From assembly GCF_042648405.1 (NCBI RefSeq), contig NZ_JBHRXV010000011.1, positions 434,001 through 498,000 on the forward strand: a stretch of 64,000 bases of DNA. Direction: 5' to 3'. Positions 46,148 to 54,679 of this stretch are shown here, in pieces. The notes under the pieces are model-generated. The model was not told where the DNA came from, searched no databases, and saw only the letters and a program-made list of their open reading frames with translations. The DNA comes from Sphingoaurantiacus capsulatus. GTDB taxonomy: Bacteria; Pseudomonadota; Alphaproteobacteria; Sphingomonadales; Sphingomonadaceae. The translations under genes and the position numbers were made by a program. Position 1 is the first letter of the stretch. The number at the start of each line of letters is the position of its first letter.

Positions 46148-46747
46148 CTAACTGTAGTTGAAGCTGATGCTGATGCGGTCGTCCTTGGCGTTGCTGGGGA
46201 CGACCTCATGGCGCAGCCAGCTTTCCCACAGGAAGATCGTGCCGGGCTTCGGTTCGGCATAGACGAAGCTGCGCTGATCCTCGGGCGCGTCGGGCAGGCG
46301 CGCGGGAGCGGCCATCATCAGCGGCAGCCGCGGGTCTTCGAGCTTGAGCGTGCCCGATCCCGCCGGCACCGCGACGTAGAGGGTGCCGGAGATCACACTA
46401 TGTGGGTGGATATGCCCCGAATGGCCGCCGCCGGGCTTGAGGATGTTGACCCACAGGCTGTCGAGCTTGAGCCGCTTCGGCAGGTCCATCGCGCAGGCCT
46501 CGGCGAACTTCGAGACGTGACGGTTGAGCAGCTTCACCAGGTCGGCGAAACGCGGGTCGCGCAGCGGCAGGTCGTTGAGCGAGGCGTAGGAGGTATAGCC
46601 GCGATAGCCGTGCTCCTTCGACCAGCGCCGCCCGGCGCGGTCGTTGGCGGCCAGGTCGTGGCAGGCGTCTTCCAGCTCGACGAGCAGATCATCGTCGCCG
46701 AGGTCGCCCTCGTAGAATCGTGTAACGAACAGATTACGGACAGACAT
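46148..46747 (-). CDS. Putative 2-oxoglutarate/Fe(II) oxygenase (TIGR02466-like)
   Basis: The 199-residue protein matches a family of predicted 2OG-Fe(II) oxygenases. It has the segment LWVNILKPGGGHSGHIHPHSVISGTLYV, with histidines for iron, and a distal RHEVVPSNAKDDRISISFNYS with a histidine and an Arg for 2-oxoglutarate. Its substrate is unknown. The start at 46747 (MSVRNLFVTRF) is family-like. It is convergent with the S9A peptidase at a 3-base gap. Confidence 0.78.
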   Translation of the reverse strand: MSVRNLFVTRFYEGDLGDDDLLVELEDACHDLAANDRAGRRWSKEHGYRGYTSYASLNDLPLRDPRFADLVKLLNRHVSKFAEACAMDLPKRLKLDSLWVNILKPGGGHSGHIHPHSVISGTLYVAVPAGSGTLKLEDPRLPLMMAAPARLPDAPEDQRSFVYAEPKPGTIFLWESWLRHEVVPSNAKDDRISISFNYS

Positions 46748-46773
46748 TAACCCAGATCCCCAGGCCGCTGATT

Positions 46774-47415
46774 TCAGGCGCTTTTGCGTTCGACGAAAAG
46801 CCAATTACCGGCGACGGTGCCGGCGCGGCGGCTCCAGTCGCGGACCTGTTCGCGCTGTGCCGCATCGGCGCCGACCATGATCGTCGGCACGCCGCTGATC
46901 CCCGCCGCCCGCGCCTGATCGGACCCGGTATCGACGAAGTGACGCTCGGCGTCGCCGGCCAGCAGTTCGGCGACCAGCGCCGGGTCGAGCCCGACCTCGC
47001 CCGCCAGTTCGGCCAGCGTCGCGCGATCGCCGATATCACGGCCATCGGCGAAATGCGCCGCGAACAGCCGCTCGGCAAGCGCGTCGGCGACGCCCTGCCC
47101 GGTCGCCCAGCGCATCAGCCGGTGCGCGTCGCGGGTGTCGGGGATGCGAGCGACCTTGCCCATCTCGATGAACAGCCCCGCCTCGCGCGCCGCCTGCTCG
47201 ATCGCCGCGCCCATGCCGCGCAGCCGCTCGCTGTCGTCGCCGAACTTGGCGCGCATGAAGGCGGCGCGCTCGATGCCGCCCGCCGGCATGTCAGGGTGCA
47301 GCAGATAGGGATGCCAGCGCGTCTCGACCGGCAGTTCGGCGCGCAGCGCGTCGAGGTTGCGCTTGCCGATGTAGCACCACGGGCAGACGAAATCGGAGAC
47401 GATGTCGACGATCAT
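46774..47415 (-). CDS. DsbA-family oxidoreductase (FrnE-like)
   Basis: The 213-residue thioredoxin-fold protein has the redox motif CPWC at residues 11-14 (SDFVCPWCYIGKRNL) and the cis-Pro region GISGVPTIMVG. It lacks a signal peptide, so it acts in the cytoplasm, as FrnE-like proteins and 2-hydroxychromene-2-carboxylate isomerase relatives do. The partner is unknown. It follows the GGDEF/EAL gene after 6 bases, so the two are probably co-transcribed. Confidence 0.9.
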   Translation of the reverse strand: MIVDIVSDFVCPWCYIGKRNLDALRAELPVETRWHPYLLHPDMPAGGIERAAFMRAKFGDDSERLRGMGAAIEQAAREAGLFIEMGKVARIPDTRDAHRLMRWATGQGVADALAERLFAAHFADGRDIGDRATLAELAGEVGLDPALVAELLAGDAERHFVDTGSDQARAAGISGVPTIMVGADAAQREQVRDWSRRAGTVAGNWLFVERKSA

Positions 47416-47421
47416 CGGGGT

Positions 47422-49533
47422 TCAGGCCGCGGCGGCGCGGCCCTGCTCCCAGGCGGCGATGAACGGCGCCAGTTCGGCCGCCGGCATCGGCTGCGCGCAG
47501 AGAAAGCCCTGATACTGGCCGCAGCCTTCGTGGACGAGCAGATCGAGCTGTTCGGGCGTCTCGACCCCTTCGGCGACCACATCCATCTCCAGCGAGCGTG
47601 CCATGTCGACGATGCCGCGCACCACCACCCGGCCGCGCGGCGAGCCGACGACGTCGGTGACGAGGCTGCGGTCGATCTTCAGATAGTCGAGCGGCAGCGA
47701 CTTGAGGTAGGCCAGCGACGAATAGCCGGTGCCGAAATCGTCGATGGCAACGCGCACGCCCATGTCGCGCAGCGCCGACAGCAGCAGCGCCGCCTTGTCG
47801 AGATTTTCCATCAGCCCGCCCTCGGTGACCTCGATGGTCAGCCGCTCGACCGGGAAGCCGGTGTCGCGCAGCACACCCATCACCGTCCGGTCGAAATCGT
47901 CGAACTTCAGATCGTCGGCGGTGACGTTGACCGACAGGCGCAGACTGGCGAGCGGCCCTTCCCAGGCGGCGGCCTCGCGGAGCGCCTTGTCGATGATATG
48001 CTCGGACAGCCGCCCGGTCAGCTCGGCGCTCGCCGCCACGTCGAGCAAGGTCTCGGCGGGCAGCAGCCCCATCACCGGGTGCCGCCAGCGCACCAGCGCC
48101 TCGACGCCACAGATCGCCTGCGAAGCGACGTCGACCTGCGGCTGATAGACGATGTCGAGTTCGTCTGACTCCAGCGCGCGGCGCAGATCGGTCTGCAGGT
48201 CGGCCATACGTTCGCGCGCGTCCTCGCCCTCGCCCGGCATGAAGATGCGGTAGCTGTTGGGCTCGGCGCTCTTTGCCTCGGCCAGCGCGGCGCTGGCGCG
48301 GCGGAACAAGGTCTCGGCGCCGTCGAGATCGGCCTCGGCGGCAGCGATGCCCATGCGGCTCGACAGGTGGATGACCCGCCCCTCGACCGCGAACGGCCGC
48401 TCGAACGCCTCGCCCAGCGACTGGGCGAAGGCGACGACGTCCTTCAACTGCGTCGGCCCGGCAAAGGCGATCGCGAATTCGGCGCCGCCGAGGCGGGCGA
48501 GCAGCATGCGTTCGCCATAGGCGTTCTCGCTGCCGGCGAGGTGGCGGACGCGGCGCGCGACGGCCTGCAGCAGCGAATCGGCGACGGCGCGGCCGTAGCT
48601 GGCGTTGACCTGGTCGAAGCGGCTGATCGCCATCTGGACGATGATGCAGGCCGGGTCGTGACCGGTGCGACCGCCCAATAGCTGATCGATCCACGCCTGC
48701 GCATAGCCCTGGTTGGCGAGGCCGGTGAGCGGATCGAAATGCGCCGACAGCCGCCGTTCGAGCATGGCCGCGTCGAGATCCTCGACGGTGGCGGTGAGGC
48801 CGGTGACCTGCTTGTCGGGGCCGTGCAGCACGCGGACGTGGTGGACGATGCGGTGCGGCGTGCCGTCGACGAGCATCTTGTGCTCGATGTCACCGCCCGA
48901 ACCGGAAATCAGCAGGCGGCGGAAGCCGCGGCGGATCTTCAGCCGCTCGGGCGTTTCCAGCCGGCGCAGCAGCGCGGTAACATCGATCGGCCCGGCGACC
49001 GGCTGGCCGAGCAGCGCCGCCAGCGACGGCGAGATCGTCGCCGACCCCTCGCCCGTCGACCAGTGCCAGCGCGCCGTATCGGTCAGCGCCGCCTGCGCGC
49101 TTACCACCGCGGCGCTGACGCCCGTCTCCTGCATGCGGCGGACATAGCGATCGGCGAAGCGCAGCGCCTGGCCGAGCTCCGAATTGCTGAACGGGCTGAT
49201 CAGGAAATGGGTGGCGCCGGCTTCGTAGACATCACCGATCGCCTCCGCGTCGCTGCGCGACAGCAGCACCGCAAGCGCACCGCGTCGTGCCTCGACGGCG
49301 GCGGCGAGCTGGCGGGTGACCTTCAGCCCGTGGGCGAGCGCGCCGCGCGCATCGACGATGGCGATCGACGAGGCCGATTGCGCAAAGCGGCGTGACGCCT
49401 CGTCGGGCCGCCGCACGGCGACCACGCTGCGCCCGCTCGCCTCGATCGCCGCCGTCACCTCCTGGCGATAGCGAACCGACACGATGAAGATCGGCGCCTG
49501 AGGACCCGTCCCCGTCATCTTGTTCCAATACAT
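47422..49533 (-). CDS. REC-like/PAS-like/GGDEF(degenerate)/EAL protein
   Basis: This 703-residue c-di-GMP protein has a receiver-like N-terminal domain (about residues 15-125), a PAS-like segment (about 150-255), a GGDEF domain in which the signature reads GGAEF (349-353), and an EAL domain with EAL at 478-480, DDFGTGYSSLAYLKSLPLD and VVAEGVETPEQLDLL intact. The changed GGDEF cannot be expected to make c-di-GMP, so phosphodiesterase activity, perhaps GTP-tuned by the degenerate domain, is more likely. I use the ATG at 49533; a GTG two codons before it is possible. Confidence 0.9.
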   Translation of the reverse strand: MYWNKMTGTGPQAPIFIVSVRYRQEVTAAIEASGRSVVAVRRPDEASRRFAQSASSIAIVDARGALAHGLKVTRQLAAAVEARRGALAVLLSRSDAEAIGDVYEAGATHFLISPFSNSELGQALRFADRYVRRMQETGVSAAVVSAQAALTDTARWHWSTGEGSATISPSLAALLGQPVAGPIDVTALLRRLETPERLKIRRGFRRLLISGSGGDIEHKMLVDGTPHRIVHHVRVLHGPDKQVTGLTATVEDLDAAMLERRLSAHFDPLTGLANQGYAQAWIDQLLGGRTGHDPACIIVQMAISRFDQVNASYGRAVADSLLQAVARRVRHLAGSENAYGERMLLARLGGAEFAIAFAGPTQLKDVVAFAQSLGEAFERPFAVEGRVIHLSSRMGIAAAEADLDGAETLFRRASAALAEAKSAEPNSYRIFMPGEGEDARERMADLQTDLRRALESDELDIVYQPQVDVASQAICGVEALVRWRHPVMGLLPAETLLDVAASAELTGRLSEHIIDKALREAAAWEGPLASLRLSVNVTADDLKFDDFDRTVMGVLRDTGFPVERLTIEVTEGGLMENLDKAALLLSALRDMGVRVAIDDFGTGYSSLAYLKSLPLDYLKIDRSLVTDVVGSPRGRVVVRGIVDMARSLEMDVVAEGVETPEQLDLLVHEGCGQYQGFLCAQPMPAAELAPFIAAWEQGRAAAA

Positions 49534-49672
49534 GACCACCCCGGCGATTGCCCCGCCAAGGCAGCATTACCCCTCCGTCGCGGCCATCGGCCCGACGCGA
49601 CGATGCTAAACCGACAACGGGCACAATGCCATAGGCTGGACTTGCCCGGTTGCCCCCCTCACATTAGGCGAC

Positions 49673-50707
49673 ATGGCGGTGGCGCTTCGCACCCTGGATG
49701 ATCCGGCCGTTCGGCCGCTGATCGACGGCTTCGGCCGGCGCATCGACTATCTGCGCCTGTCGGTGACCGACCGCTGCGACTTCCGCTGCGTCTATTGCAT
49801 GTCGGAACACATGACCTTCCTGCCGAAGGCCGAGGTGCTGAGCCTCGAGGAGATCGACCGGCTGGCCAGCGCCTTCGTGCGGCGCGGTGTCAGGAAGCTC
49901 CGGCTGACCGGCGGCGAGCCGCTGGTGCGGCGCGGCATCGTCGATCTGGTGCGCTCGCTGTCGCGGCATTTGGACAGCGGTGCCATCGACGAATTGACGC
50001 TCACCACCAACGGCAGCCAGCTCGCGCGCCATGCCGCCGACCTTGCCGCCGCGGGCGTCCGACGCATCAACGTCAGCCTCGATACGCTGGACCCCGACCG
50101 CTTCGCGCGCATCACCCGCTGGGGCCGGCTGCCGCAGGTGCTGGAGGGCATCGCCGCGGCGATCGCCGCCGGGCTGCACGTCAAGATCAACATGGTGGCA
50201 TTGAAAGGCCTCAACGAGGACGAGATCGACACCATGCTGCGCTGGTGCGGCGCCGCCGGTCACGACCTCGTGCTGATCGAGACGATGCCGCTCGGCGAGG
50301 TCGAGGAGGACCGCACCGACCGCTATCTGCCGCTGTCGGCGGTGCGCCACGATCTGGAAAGCCGCTGGACGCTCGACCCGATCCCGCTGTCGACCGGCGG
50401 CCCGGCGCGCTATGTCCGGGTACGGGAGACGGGGCAGCGGCTGGGGTTCATCACCCCCCTCACCCATAATTTCTGCGAAAGCTGCAACCGCGTGCGACTG
50501 ACGGCGACGGGAACACTCTACATGTGCCTCGGCCAGGATGATTCGATCGACCTGCGCGCGGTGTTGCGCGGCAGCGACGACGATGGCGCGATCGACGCGG
50601 CGCTCGACGCGGCGATGGCGGCCAAGCCGAAGGGGCACGACTTCCGTATCGACCGCCGCGACGCCGCGCCTGCCGTGGCGCGCCACATGAGCCTGACCGG
50701 CGGATGA
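49673..50707 (+). CDS. moaA: GTP 3',8-cyclase MoaA
   Basis: MoaA carries out the first step of molybdenum cofactor synthesis, a radical-SAM rearrangement of GTP. The 344-residue protein has the first cluster at Cys35, Cys39 and Cys42 (CDFRCVYC), the SAM segment LTGGEPLVRRG and C-terminal cluster cysteines in FCESCNRVRLT and MCLG. The end overlaps the nadK start by four bases. No other moa gene is present in this window. Confidence 0.95.
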   Translation: MAVALRTLDDPAVRPLIDGFGRRIDYLRLSVTDRCDFRCVYCMSEHMTFLPKAEVLSLEEIDRLASAFVRRGVRKLRLTGGEPLVRRGIVDLVRSLSRHLDSGAIDELTLTTNGSQLARHAADLAAAGVRRINVSLDTLDPDRFARITRWGRLPQVLEGIAAAIAAGLHVKINMVALKGLNEDEIDTMLRWCGAAGHDLVLIETMPLGEVEEDRTDRYLPLSAVRHDLESRWTLDPIPLSTGGPARYVRVRETGQRLGFITPLTHNFCESCNRVRLTATGTLYMCLGQDDSIDLRAVLRGSDDDGAIDAALDAAMAAKPKGHDFRIDRRDAAPAVARHMSLTGG

Positions 50708-51480
50708 GCCGCTTTTCCCGCATGGCGCTGCTCGCCTCGCCGACCGAACAGGCGGAGTCGGCGGCCGAGGCACTGCGCGCGCTCTACGACTGGTCGCCGG
50801 TCGCCGAGGCCGATGTGATCGTGACCTTAGGCGGCGACGGCTTCATGCTGCAGACCCTCCACGGCATCATGGAACGCCGGCGCAATGTGCCGGTATTCGG
50901 CATGAACCTCGGCACCGTCGGCTTCCTGATGAACAGCTATCAGCCCGATGGGCTGGTCGACCGGCTCACCAACGCCAAGCCGTTCGCGCTCCACCCGCTG
51001 TGCATGGAAGCGCGCACCGTCAGCGGCCAGCGCATCGTCTCGCCGGCGATCAACGAGGTGTCACTGCTCCGCGAAACGCGCCAAGCGGCAAAGATCGAGA
51101 TTTCGATCGATGGCCGCGTCCGCATGTCCGACCTCGCCTGCGACGGCGTGCTGGTGGCGACGCCCGCCGGCTCGACCGCCTACAACCTCTCCGCCCACGG
51201 CCCGATTCTGCCGCTGGAGAGCGATCTGCTCGCGCTGACCCCGATCAGTCCTTTTCGCCCCCGCCGCTGGCGTGGCGCGCTGATCCCCGCGAAGTCGGAG
51301 ATCGAATTCCGCGTGCTGGAGGCCGCCAAACGCCCGGTCAGCGCCGTCGCCGATCAGGTCGAGGTGCGCGATGTCGCGCATGTGAAGGTGATCACCGATC
51401 GCTCGACCAAATTGGAGCTGCTGTTCGACCCCGAATATGCCCTCGACGACCGCATCGTCATGGAGCAATTCCTCACCTGA
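50704..51480 (+). CDS. nadK: NAD kinase
   Basis: NadK phosphorylates NAD to NADP. The 258-residue protein shows the GGDG motif in TLGGDGFMLQTLHG, NLGTVGFLMNS and the ligand region DGVLVATPAGSTAYNLSAHGPILPL. It is read from the same message as moaA through an ATGA overlap. A tRNA-Asn gene follows 76 bases later behind its own promoter. Confidence 0.95.
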   Translation: MSRFSRMALLASPTEQAESAAEALRALYDWSPVAEADVIVTLGGDGFMLQTLHGIMERRRNVPVFGMNLGTVGFLMNSYQPDGLVDRLTNAKPFALHPLCMEARTVSGQRIVSPAINEVSLLRETRQAAKIEISIDGRVRMSDLACDGVLVATPAGSTAYNLSAHGPILPLESDLLALTPISPFRPRRWRGALIPAKSEIEFRVLEAAKRPVSAVADQVEVRDVAHVKVITDRSTKLELLFDPEYALDDRIVMEQFLT

Positions 51481-51513
51481 GGCCGCTTCGGCAATAAAAG
51501 CGTCAACGGGTGC

Positions 51514-51542
51514 TTGGCAGGCGGACGAGCCGTTGCTATACC
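51514..51542 (+). promoter_or_regulatory. Sigma70-type promoter of tRNA-Asn
   Basis: TTGGCA (51514-51519) and TATACC (51537-51542) are separated by 17 bases and lie 14 bases upstream of the mature tRNA 5' end, which fits a short leader transcript. Confidence 0.6.
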
Positions 51543-51556
51543 CCGCGCCGCTCCAT

Positions 51557-51631
51557 TCCTCGGTAGCTCAGCGGTAGAGCATCCGACTGTTAATCGGATG
51601 GTCGTAGGTTCGAATCCTACCCGGGGAGCCA
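51557..51631 (+). tRNA. tRNA-Asn (GTT)
   Basis: A 75-base cloverleaf with a 7-bp acceptor stem (TCCTCGG / CCGGGGA, one G-T pair), a 5-bp anticodon stem TCCGA / TCGGA with loop CTGTTAA (anticodon GTT at 51589-51591), T-arm GTAGG / CCTAC with TTCGAAT, discriminator G and encoded CCA. A terminator follows at once. Confidence 0.97.
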
Positions 51632-51638
51632 GATACGG

Positions 51639-51674
51639 AAAGGCTCGGCTCTCTTTGAGGTGCCGGGCCTTTTT
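51639..51674 (+). terminator. Rho-independent terminator after tRNA-Asn
   Basis: An 11-bp stem AAAGGCTCGGC / GCCGGGCCTTT (one T-G pair) is followed by TTTTTG. It starts 8 bases after the tRNA and ends 4 bases before the convergent PIN toxin gene. Confidence 0.88.
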
Positions 51675-51678
51675 GTCG

Positions 51679-52062
51679 TCAGAGGGCGGGTTCGATGTCC
51701 GTCCTTGCGAAATCTTCGCCGACGTAGAGCAACGGGCAGCCATAGGCTGTCGCGACCTCATAGGCGAAGCAGTCACCAAAGTTGAGCGCTGCCGGGTGAA
51801 CTCCCTTCCCCCACCGCTGGTAAGCCTCAGCGACACGTGAAGCCGAGGCCGGTGTGACGCTGACGACCTCCATGCCGAGTCCTTCGATCAGGCGGCCGAT
51901 TTCCTCGCCCATACCGCGTCGTGTTGCAACGATCAGCGCCTCGGCGACCGTGCCGGCGGAAATCAGCAGGCGATCCTCGACCTCGAGAACCGCGGCGCAC
52001 GCGTCGGCTTCCGGCTCGTTCAACAGGATGGCCATCAGCGCCGAGGTATCGATCGCGATCAC
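51679..52062 (-). CDS. VapC-type PIN-domain ribonuclease toxin
   Basis: The 127-residue PIN protein has the first acidic residue in MIAIDTSALMAILL, the central Glu in TVAEALIVATRR, and the C-terminal acidic residues in LNFGDCFAYEVA and YVGEDFARTD. The combination matches VapC-type RNases. Its start overlaps the antitoxin stop by four bases. It is the second toxin-antitoxin module in the window and not related in antitoxin type to the one at 13.8 kb. Confidence 0.88.
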   Translation of the reverse strand: MIAIDTSALMAILLNEPEADACAAVLEVEDRLLISAGTVAEALIVATRRGMGEEIGRLIEGLGMEVVSVTPASASRVAEAYQRWGKGVHPAALNFGDCFAYEVATAYGCPLLYVGEDFARTDIEPAL

Positions 52063-52316
52063 TCGGGAAGGCCATCCTCGTCGTAGAGGAAGTCCTGACT
52101 GCGCGCGGCACCCGATCCGGCGTCGACTTTCGCGCTGACGGCGGCGCGTACCGAAGCGAGCACCGCACGACGCGACGCGGCGTCCACCGCCGGCCTGATC
52201 GCGACCAGCCGCGCTGCCGCATGGCCGTGGCGGGTCAGAATGATCTCGTCGCCCGCTTCGGCGCGCCGCACCAGATCGGTCAACTGGCCCTTGGCATCGG
52301 TCACGGATATCCGCAT
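52059..52316 (-). CDS. Phd/YefM-type antitoxin
   Basis: The 85-residue protein starts with MRISVTDAKGQLTDLVRRAEAGDEIILTRHG, the N-terminal DNA-binding fold of Phd/YefM antitoxins, and ends in a flexible acidic tail (SQDFLYDEDGLPE) that would block the toxin. It overlaps the VapC gene. A good promoter containing a short inverted repeat lies upstream, in keeping with autoregulation. Confidence 0.86.
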   Translation of the reverse strand: MRISVTDAKGQLTDLVRRAEAGDEIILTRHGHAAARLVAIRPAVDAASRRAVLASVRAAVSAKVDAGSGAARSQDFLYDEDGLPE

Positions 52317-52345
52317 GGCGCCGTCTTTCGCTGAAGCTATCGCGT

Positions 52346-52374
52346 AATTTAGACCATTAGGCGGTCCATTTCAA
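52346..52374 (-). promoter_or_regulatory. Promoter of the Phd/VapC operon with inverted repeat in the spacer
   Basis: On the minus strand TTGAAA (52374-52369) and TAAATT (52351-52346) are 17 bases apart. An inverted repeat GACC / GGTC occupies 52352-52366 in the spacer, a likely repressor site. Confidence 0.55.
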
Positions 52375-52386
52375 CGGCGGCGCGCG

Positions 52387-53379
52387 CTACAGCCACCCCT
52401 TCCGCTTGAAGAACAGGTACGGCAGCACTGCCGACATCGCCATCATCGCCAGCGCATAGGGGTAGCCGAGCAGCCAGCGCAGCTCGGGCATATGGTCGAA
52501 GTTCATGCCGTAGATGCTGGCGACCAGGGTCGGCGGCAGGAAGATCACCGCGGCGACCGAGAAGATCTTGATGATGGCGTTCTGCTCGATGTTGATGAGG
52601 CCCAAGGAGGCGTCGAGCATGAAGCTGATGTTGGTCGACAGGAACGCTGAATGCTCGATCAGCGAGGTCACGTCGCGGCCGAGGCCCTTCACATGCTCGC
52701 GCAGCTCGCCGTCCTCACGGATGAAGGCGGGCAGCGCGAGGTAGCGCATCAACCGGCCCATCGAATTGAGGCTGTCGCGGGTCTTCGCCAGCAGATCCTG
52801 ATCGTCGCCGATGCGCAGCATCAGCTCGTGCAGCATCGCGTTCGACATGCGCGCCCGCCGCCGTCCGCCGACCTTGTCGCGGCGGAAGACCGCGCGCGAA
52901 GTGCGGTCGATGTCGGCCTGAACCACCTCCAGCGTGTCGGCGAGGCGGTCGACGATGGCGTCGAGCAGGCCGATCAAGGTCATTGGCGCGGTGCCGCACA
53001 TCATCGGGCTCTGGCCGATATGCGTGGCGAAGCTGCGGAACGGGCGCGGGTCGGCATAGCGCACGGTGACGAGGTGGCGCGGCGCCAGCACGAAGCTCAC
53101 CGGCGTGCTGACCGGATCGCCGGCGTCGATGCCGCTCATCACATTGGCGGTCAGGAAGACCGAGCCGCCTTCCTGGTAGAAACGGCTTGAGGGCTCGATC
53201 TCTGCCATCTCCTCGCGCGTCGGCACCTGGAAGCCGAGCGTGGTCTCGACGAGCACTTCCTCTTCGCGTGTCGGCTCGAACAGATCGATCCACATGGCAT
53301 CGGGCGACAGCGCCGCGCCCGGCACGGCCGCATCGATCACCGTCTCCTCGCCGATCCCCGGCCGGAATACCCGCAGCAC
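52387..53379 (-). CDS. corA: CorA-family magnesium/cobalt transporter
   Basis: CorA is a pentameric inner-membrane Mg channel. The 330-residue protein has a large cytoplasmic N-terminal domain, a long stalk helix, and two C-terminal membrane segments (about residues 270-290 and 305-325). The selectivity motif GMN lies in the loop VASIYGMNFDHMPELRW, and the C-terminus is basic (FFKRKGWL). The gene is divergent from a small-protein gene. Confidence 0.94.
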   Translation of the reverse strand: MLRVFRPGIGEETVIDAAVPGAALSPDAMWIDLFEPTREEEVLVETTLGFQVPTREEMAEIEPSSRFYQEGGSVFLTANVMSGIDAGDPVSTPVSFVLAPRHLVTVRYADPRPFRSFATHIGQSPMMCGTAPMTLIGLLDAIVDRLADTLEVVQADIDRTSRAVFRRDKVGGRRRARMSNAMLHELMLRIGDDQDLLAKTRDSLNSMGRLMRYLALPAFIREDGELREHVKGLGRDVTSLIEHSAFLSTNISFMLDASLGLINIEQNAIIKIFSVAAVIFLPPTLVASIYGMNFDHMPELRWLLGYPYALAMMAMSAVLPYLFFKRKGWL

Positions 53380-53418
53380 CCGTCACGCCTCCCGCGAACC
53401 GTTACGCCCTTGTCGCGA

Positions 53419-53424
53419 TATAAT
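53419..53424 (+). promoter_or_regulatory. Consensus -10 hexamer, candidate promoter for the small gene at 53512
   Basis: A perfect TATAAT stands out in GC-rich DNA 88 bases before the small gene. The matching -35 position (GAACCG) is poor, so the promoter is tentative. Confidence 0.3.
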
Positions 53425-53511
53425 GTGCGGGAGGGAAGCCCGGTTGCTTTGCCCTCCCCGGTCAGAAAGGCTAATAGGATAGCGTCTGTTGCGTCTCCGG
53501 GGGGAGTATCC

Positions 53512-53673
53512 ATGGCCCATGACGAAATCCGCGCGCTGGAGAAGCTGCTCGAGCGCATGCGCACCCTCTACACCGAGATGACCGCTTATCATGGCGGGGT
53601 GTCGCTGCTGCACCTGGAGGCGGCTGTCGAATCGCTCGAATGCCACCTGCTGCGGCAGCACGAGCCGGCCTGA
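53512..53673 (+). CDS. Small hypothetical protein (53 residues)
   Basis: This is a 53-residue, helical protein (MAHDEIRALEKLLERMRTLY...) ending HLLRQHEPA, with one cysteine. A strong GGGGGAG lies 6 bases before the ATG at 53512. Its charged heptad-like pattern (ALEKLLERMRTLY) suggests a coiled coil or helical bundle. It resembles in size and in the stretch HLEAAVESLE the 53-residue small protein at 61667. The function is unknown. Confidence 0.68.
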   Translation: MAHDEIRALEKLLERMRTLYTEMTAYHGGVSLLHLEAAVESLECHLLRQHEPA

Positions 53674-53727
53674 GCGCGGGAACGGACCTTCAGGCCCAAG
53701 GGTTGGAAGCCTCTAAAAGGAGGTTTC

Positions 53728-54342
53728 ATGACCCGTTTTCTGATCCCGATGACCGCGATGCTGGCGCTCGCCGCCTGCGGCGAGGGCGACCGCACCCCTG
53801 AGCAGCGCGCCGAGGCGCCGGCCCCCACCGCTGCCGAGATGGGCACCGCGCCGATGGCCGCCGCGCCGATCGCTGCAGCGACGACGGCCGGCGGCTATGC
53901 CAGCGCACTGGCGCTCGGCGACCTGTTCGAGATCGAATCGAGCAAGCTGGCGCTCGAAAAATCCAATTCGCCCGAGGTGAAGAAGTTCGCCCAGATGATG
54001 GTCGATGCGCATACCAAGAGCGGCGCGGATCTGCGGGCGTCCTATTCGTCGGCCGGCGGCAGCGAGGCGCTTCCCAACATGCTCGATTCGCGCCGCGCCG
54101 GCGAGGTCGAGGCGTTGCGCGGCAAGACCGCGCTGGAGTTCGACACCGCCTATCTCGATGCGCAGACCAAGGCGCATGAGGAGGTGGTTAAGCTGCACAA
54201 GGATTTCATCAAGGAAGGTGAGACCGGGGCGCTGAAGGCCTTCGCCGCCACGCAGGTGCCGACCGCCGAGGCGCATCTCGCGCTGGTGAAGAAGCTCGAC
54301 AAGACCGGCGCCGACGAGCCGGCGTCGAACCCGCCGCAGTAA
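53728..54342 (+). CDS. DUF4142 lipoprotein
   Basis: The 204-residue protein has a lipoprotein signal with LAAC (Cys17) and an Ala/Pro linker. A DUF4142 helical domain (about residues 55-195) follows, with typical stretches SSKLALEKSNSPEVKKFAQMMVDAHTKS and FDTAYLDAQTKAHEEVVKLHKDF. DUF4142 is a ferritin-like helical bundle of unknown role, often induced in envelope or salt stress. AAAGGAGG lies 6 bases before the ATG. A strong terminator follows. Confidence 0.9.
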   Translation: MTRFLIPMTAMLALAACGEGDRTPEQRAEAPAPTAAEMGTAPMAAAPIAAATTAGGYASALALGDLFEIESSKLALEKSNSPEVKKFAQMMVDAHTKSGADLRASYSSAGGSEALPNMLDSRRAGEVEALRGKTALEFDTAYLDAQTKAHEEVVKLHKDFIKEGETGALKAFAATQVPTAEAHLALVKKLDKTGADEPASNPPQ

Positions 54343-54358
54343 GATAGGCGGTGAAAGA

Positions 54359-54391
54359 AAAGGGCGACGATCCTGTGGATCGCCGCCCTTT
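54359..54391. terminator. Terminator between the DUF4142 gene and the small membrane protein gene
   Basis: A 15-bp stem AAAGGGCGACGATCC / GGATCGCCGCCCTTT with one A-C mismatch and a TGT loop. It ends in TTTCT on the plus strand and in TTTCTTTT on the minus strand, so it can serve both convergent genes. Confidence 0.85.
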
Positions 54392-54412
54392 CTCATGTCA
54401 GGCGTTAACGCC

Positions 54413-54586
54413 TCAGCTGGCGTCGGCACTCCGGCGGCCGCGATAGTGTCGGCCGATCAGCAGCGCCGCCGCGCCCGCGGCACCGGCAGCAGCAAGGCCG
54501 AGCGCGCGGCGGTTATCGCTCGCGAAGCGGCGCGCGCTGGCATAGGCGTTGCGCGTCGAGCTGTTCGATCGTTTCTGCTTGGCCAT
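54413..54586 (-). CDS. Small membrane protein (57 residues)
   Basis: The 57-residue protein has a basic N-terminus (MAKQKRSNSSTRNAYASARRFASDNRRA), one hydrophobic membrane segment (about residues 31-46, LGLAAAGAAGAAALLIG) and a basic end (RHYRGRRSADAS). The ATG at 54586 follows AAAGGAG at optimal spacing. I do not recognise a family. It is convergent with the DUF4142 gene. Confidence 0.72.
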   Translation of the reverse strand: MAKQKRSNSSTRNAYASARRFASDNRRALGLAAAGAAGAAALLIGRHYRGRRSADAS

Positions 54587-54679
54587 GATTTTCTCCTTTA
54601 CGCTTTGAACAACGGGGAGAAACACGCGCCGGCCTGCCCCGCAGTTCCGGCGGGCGCGACGAAGCGCCCGTGGCCCCCG

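Noticed and set aside
51557..52062. tRNA-Asn followed by a toxin gene as the edge of an integrated element
   Set aside because: No integrase, no repeated tRNA 3' end and no shift to phage-type genes was found; corA and core genes follow directly.
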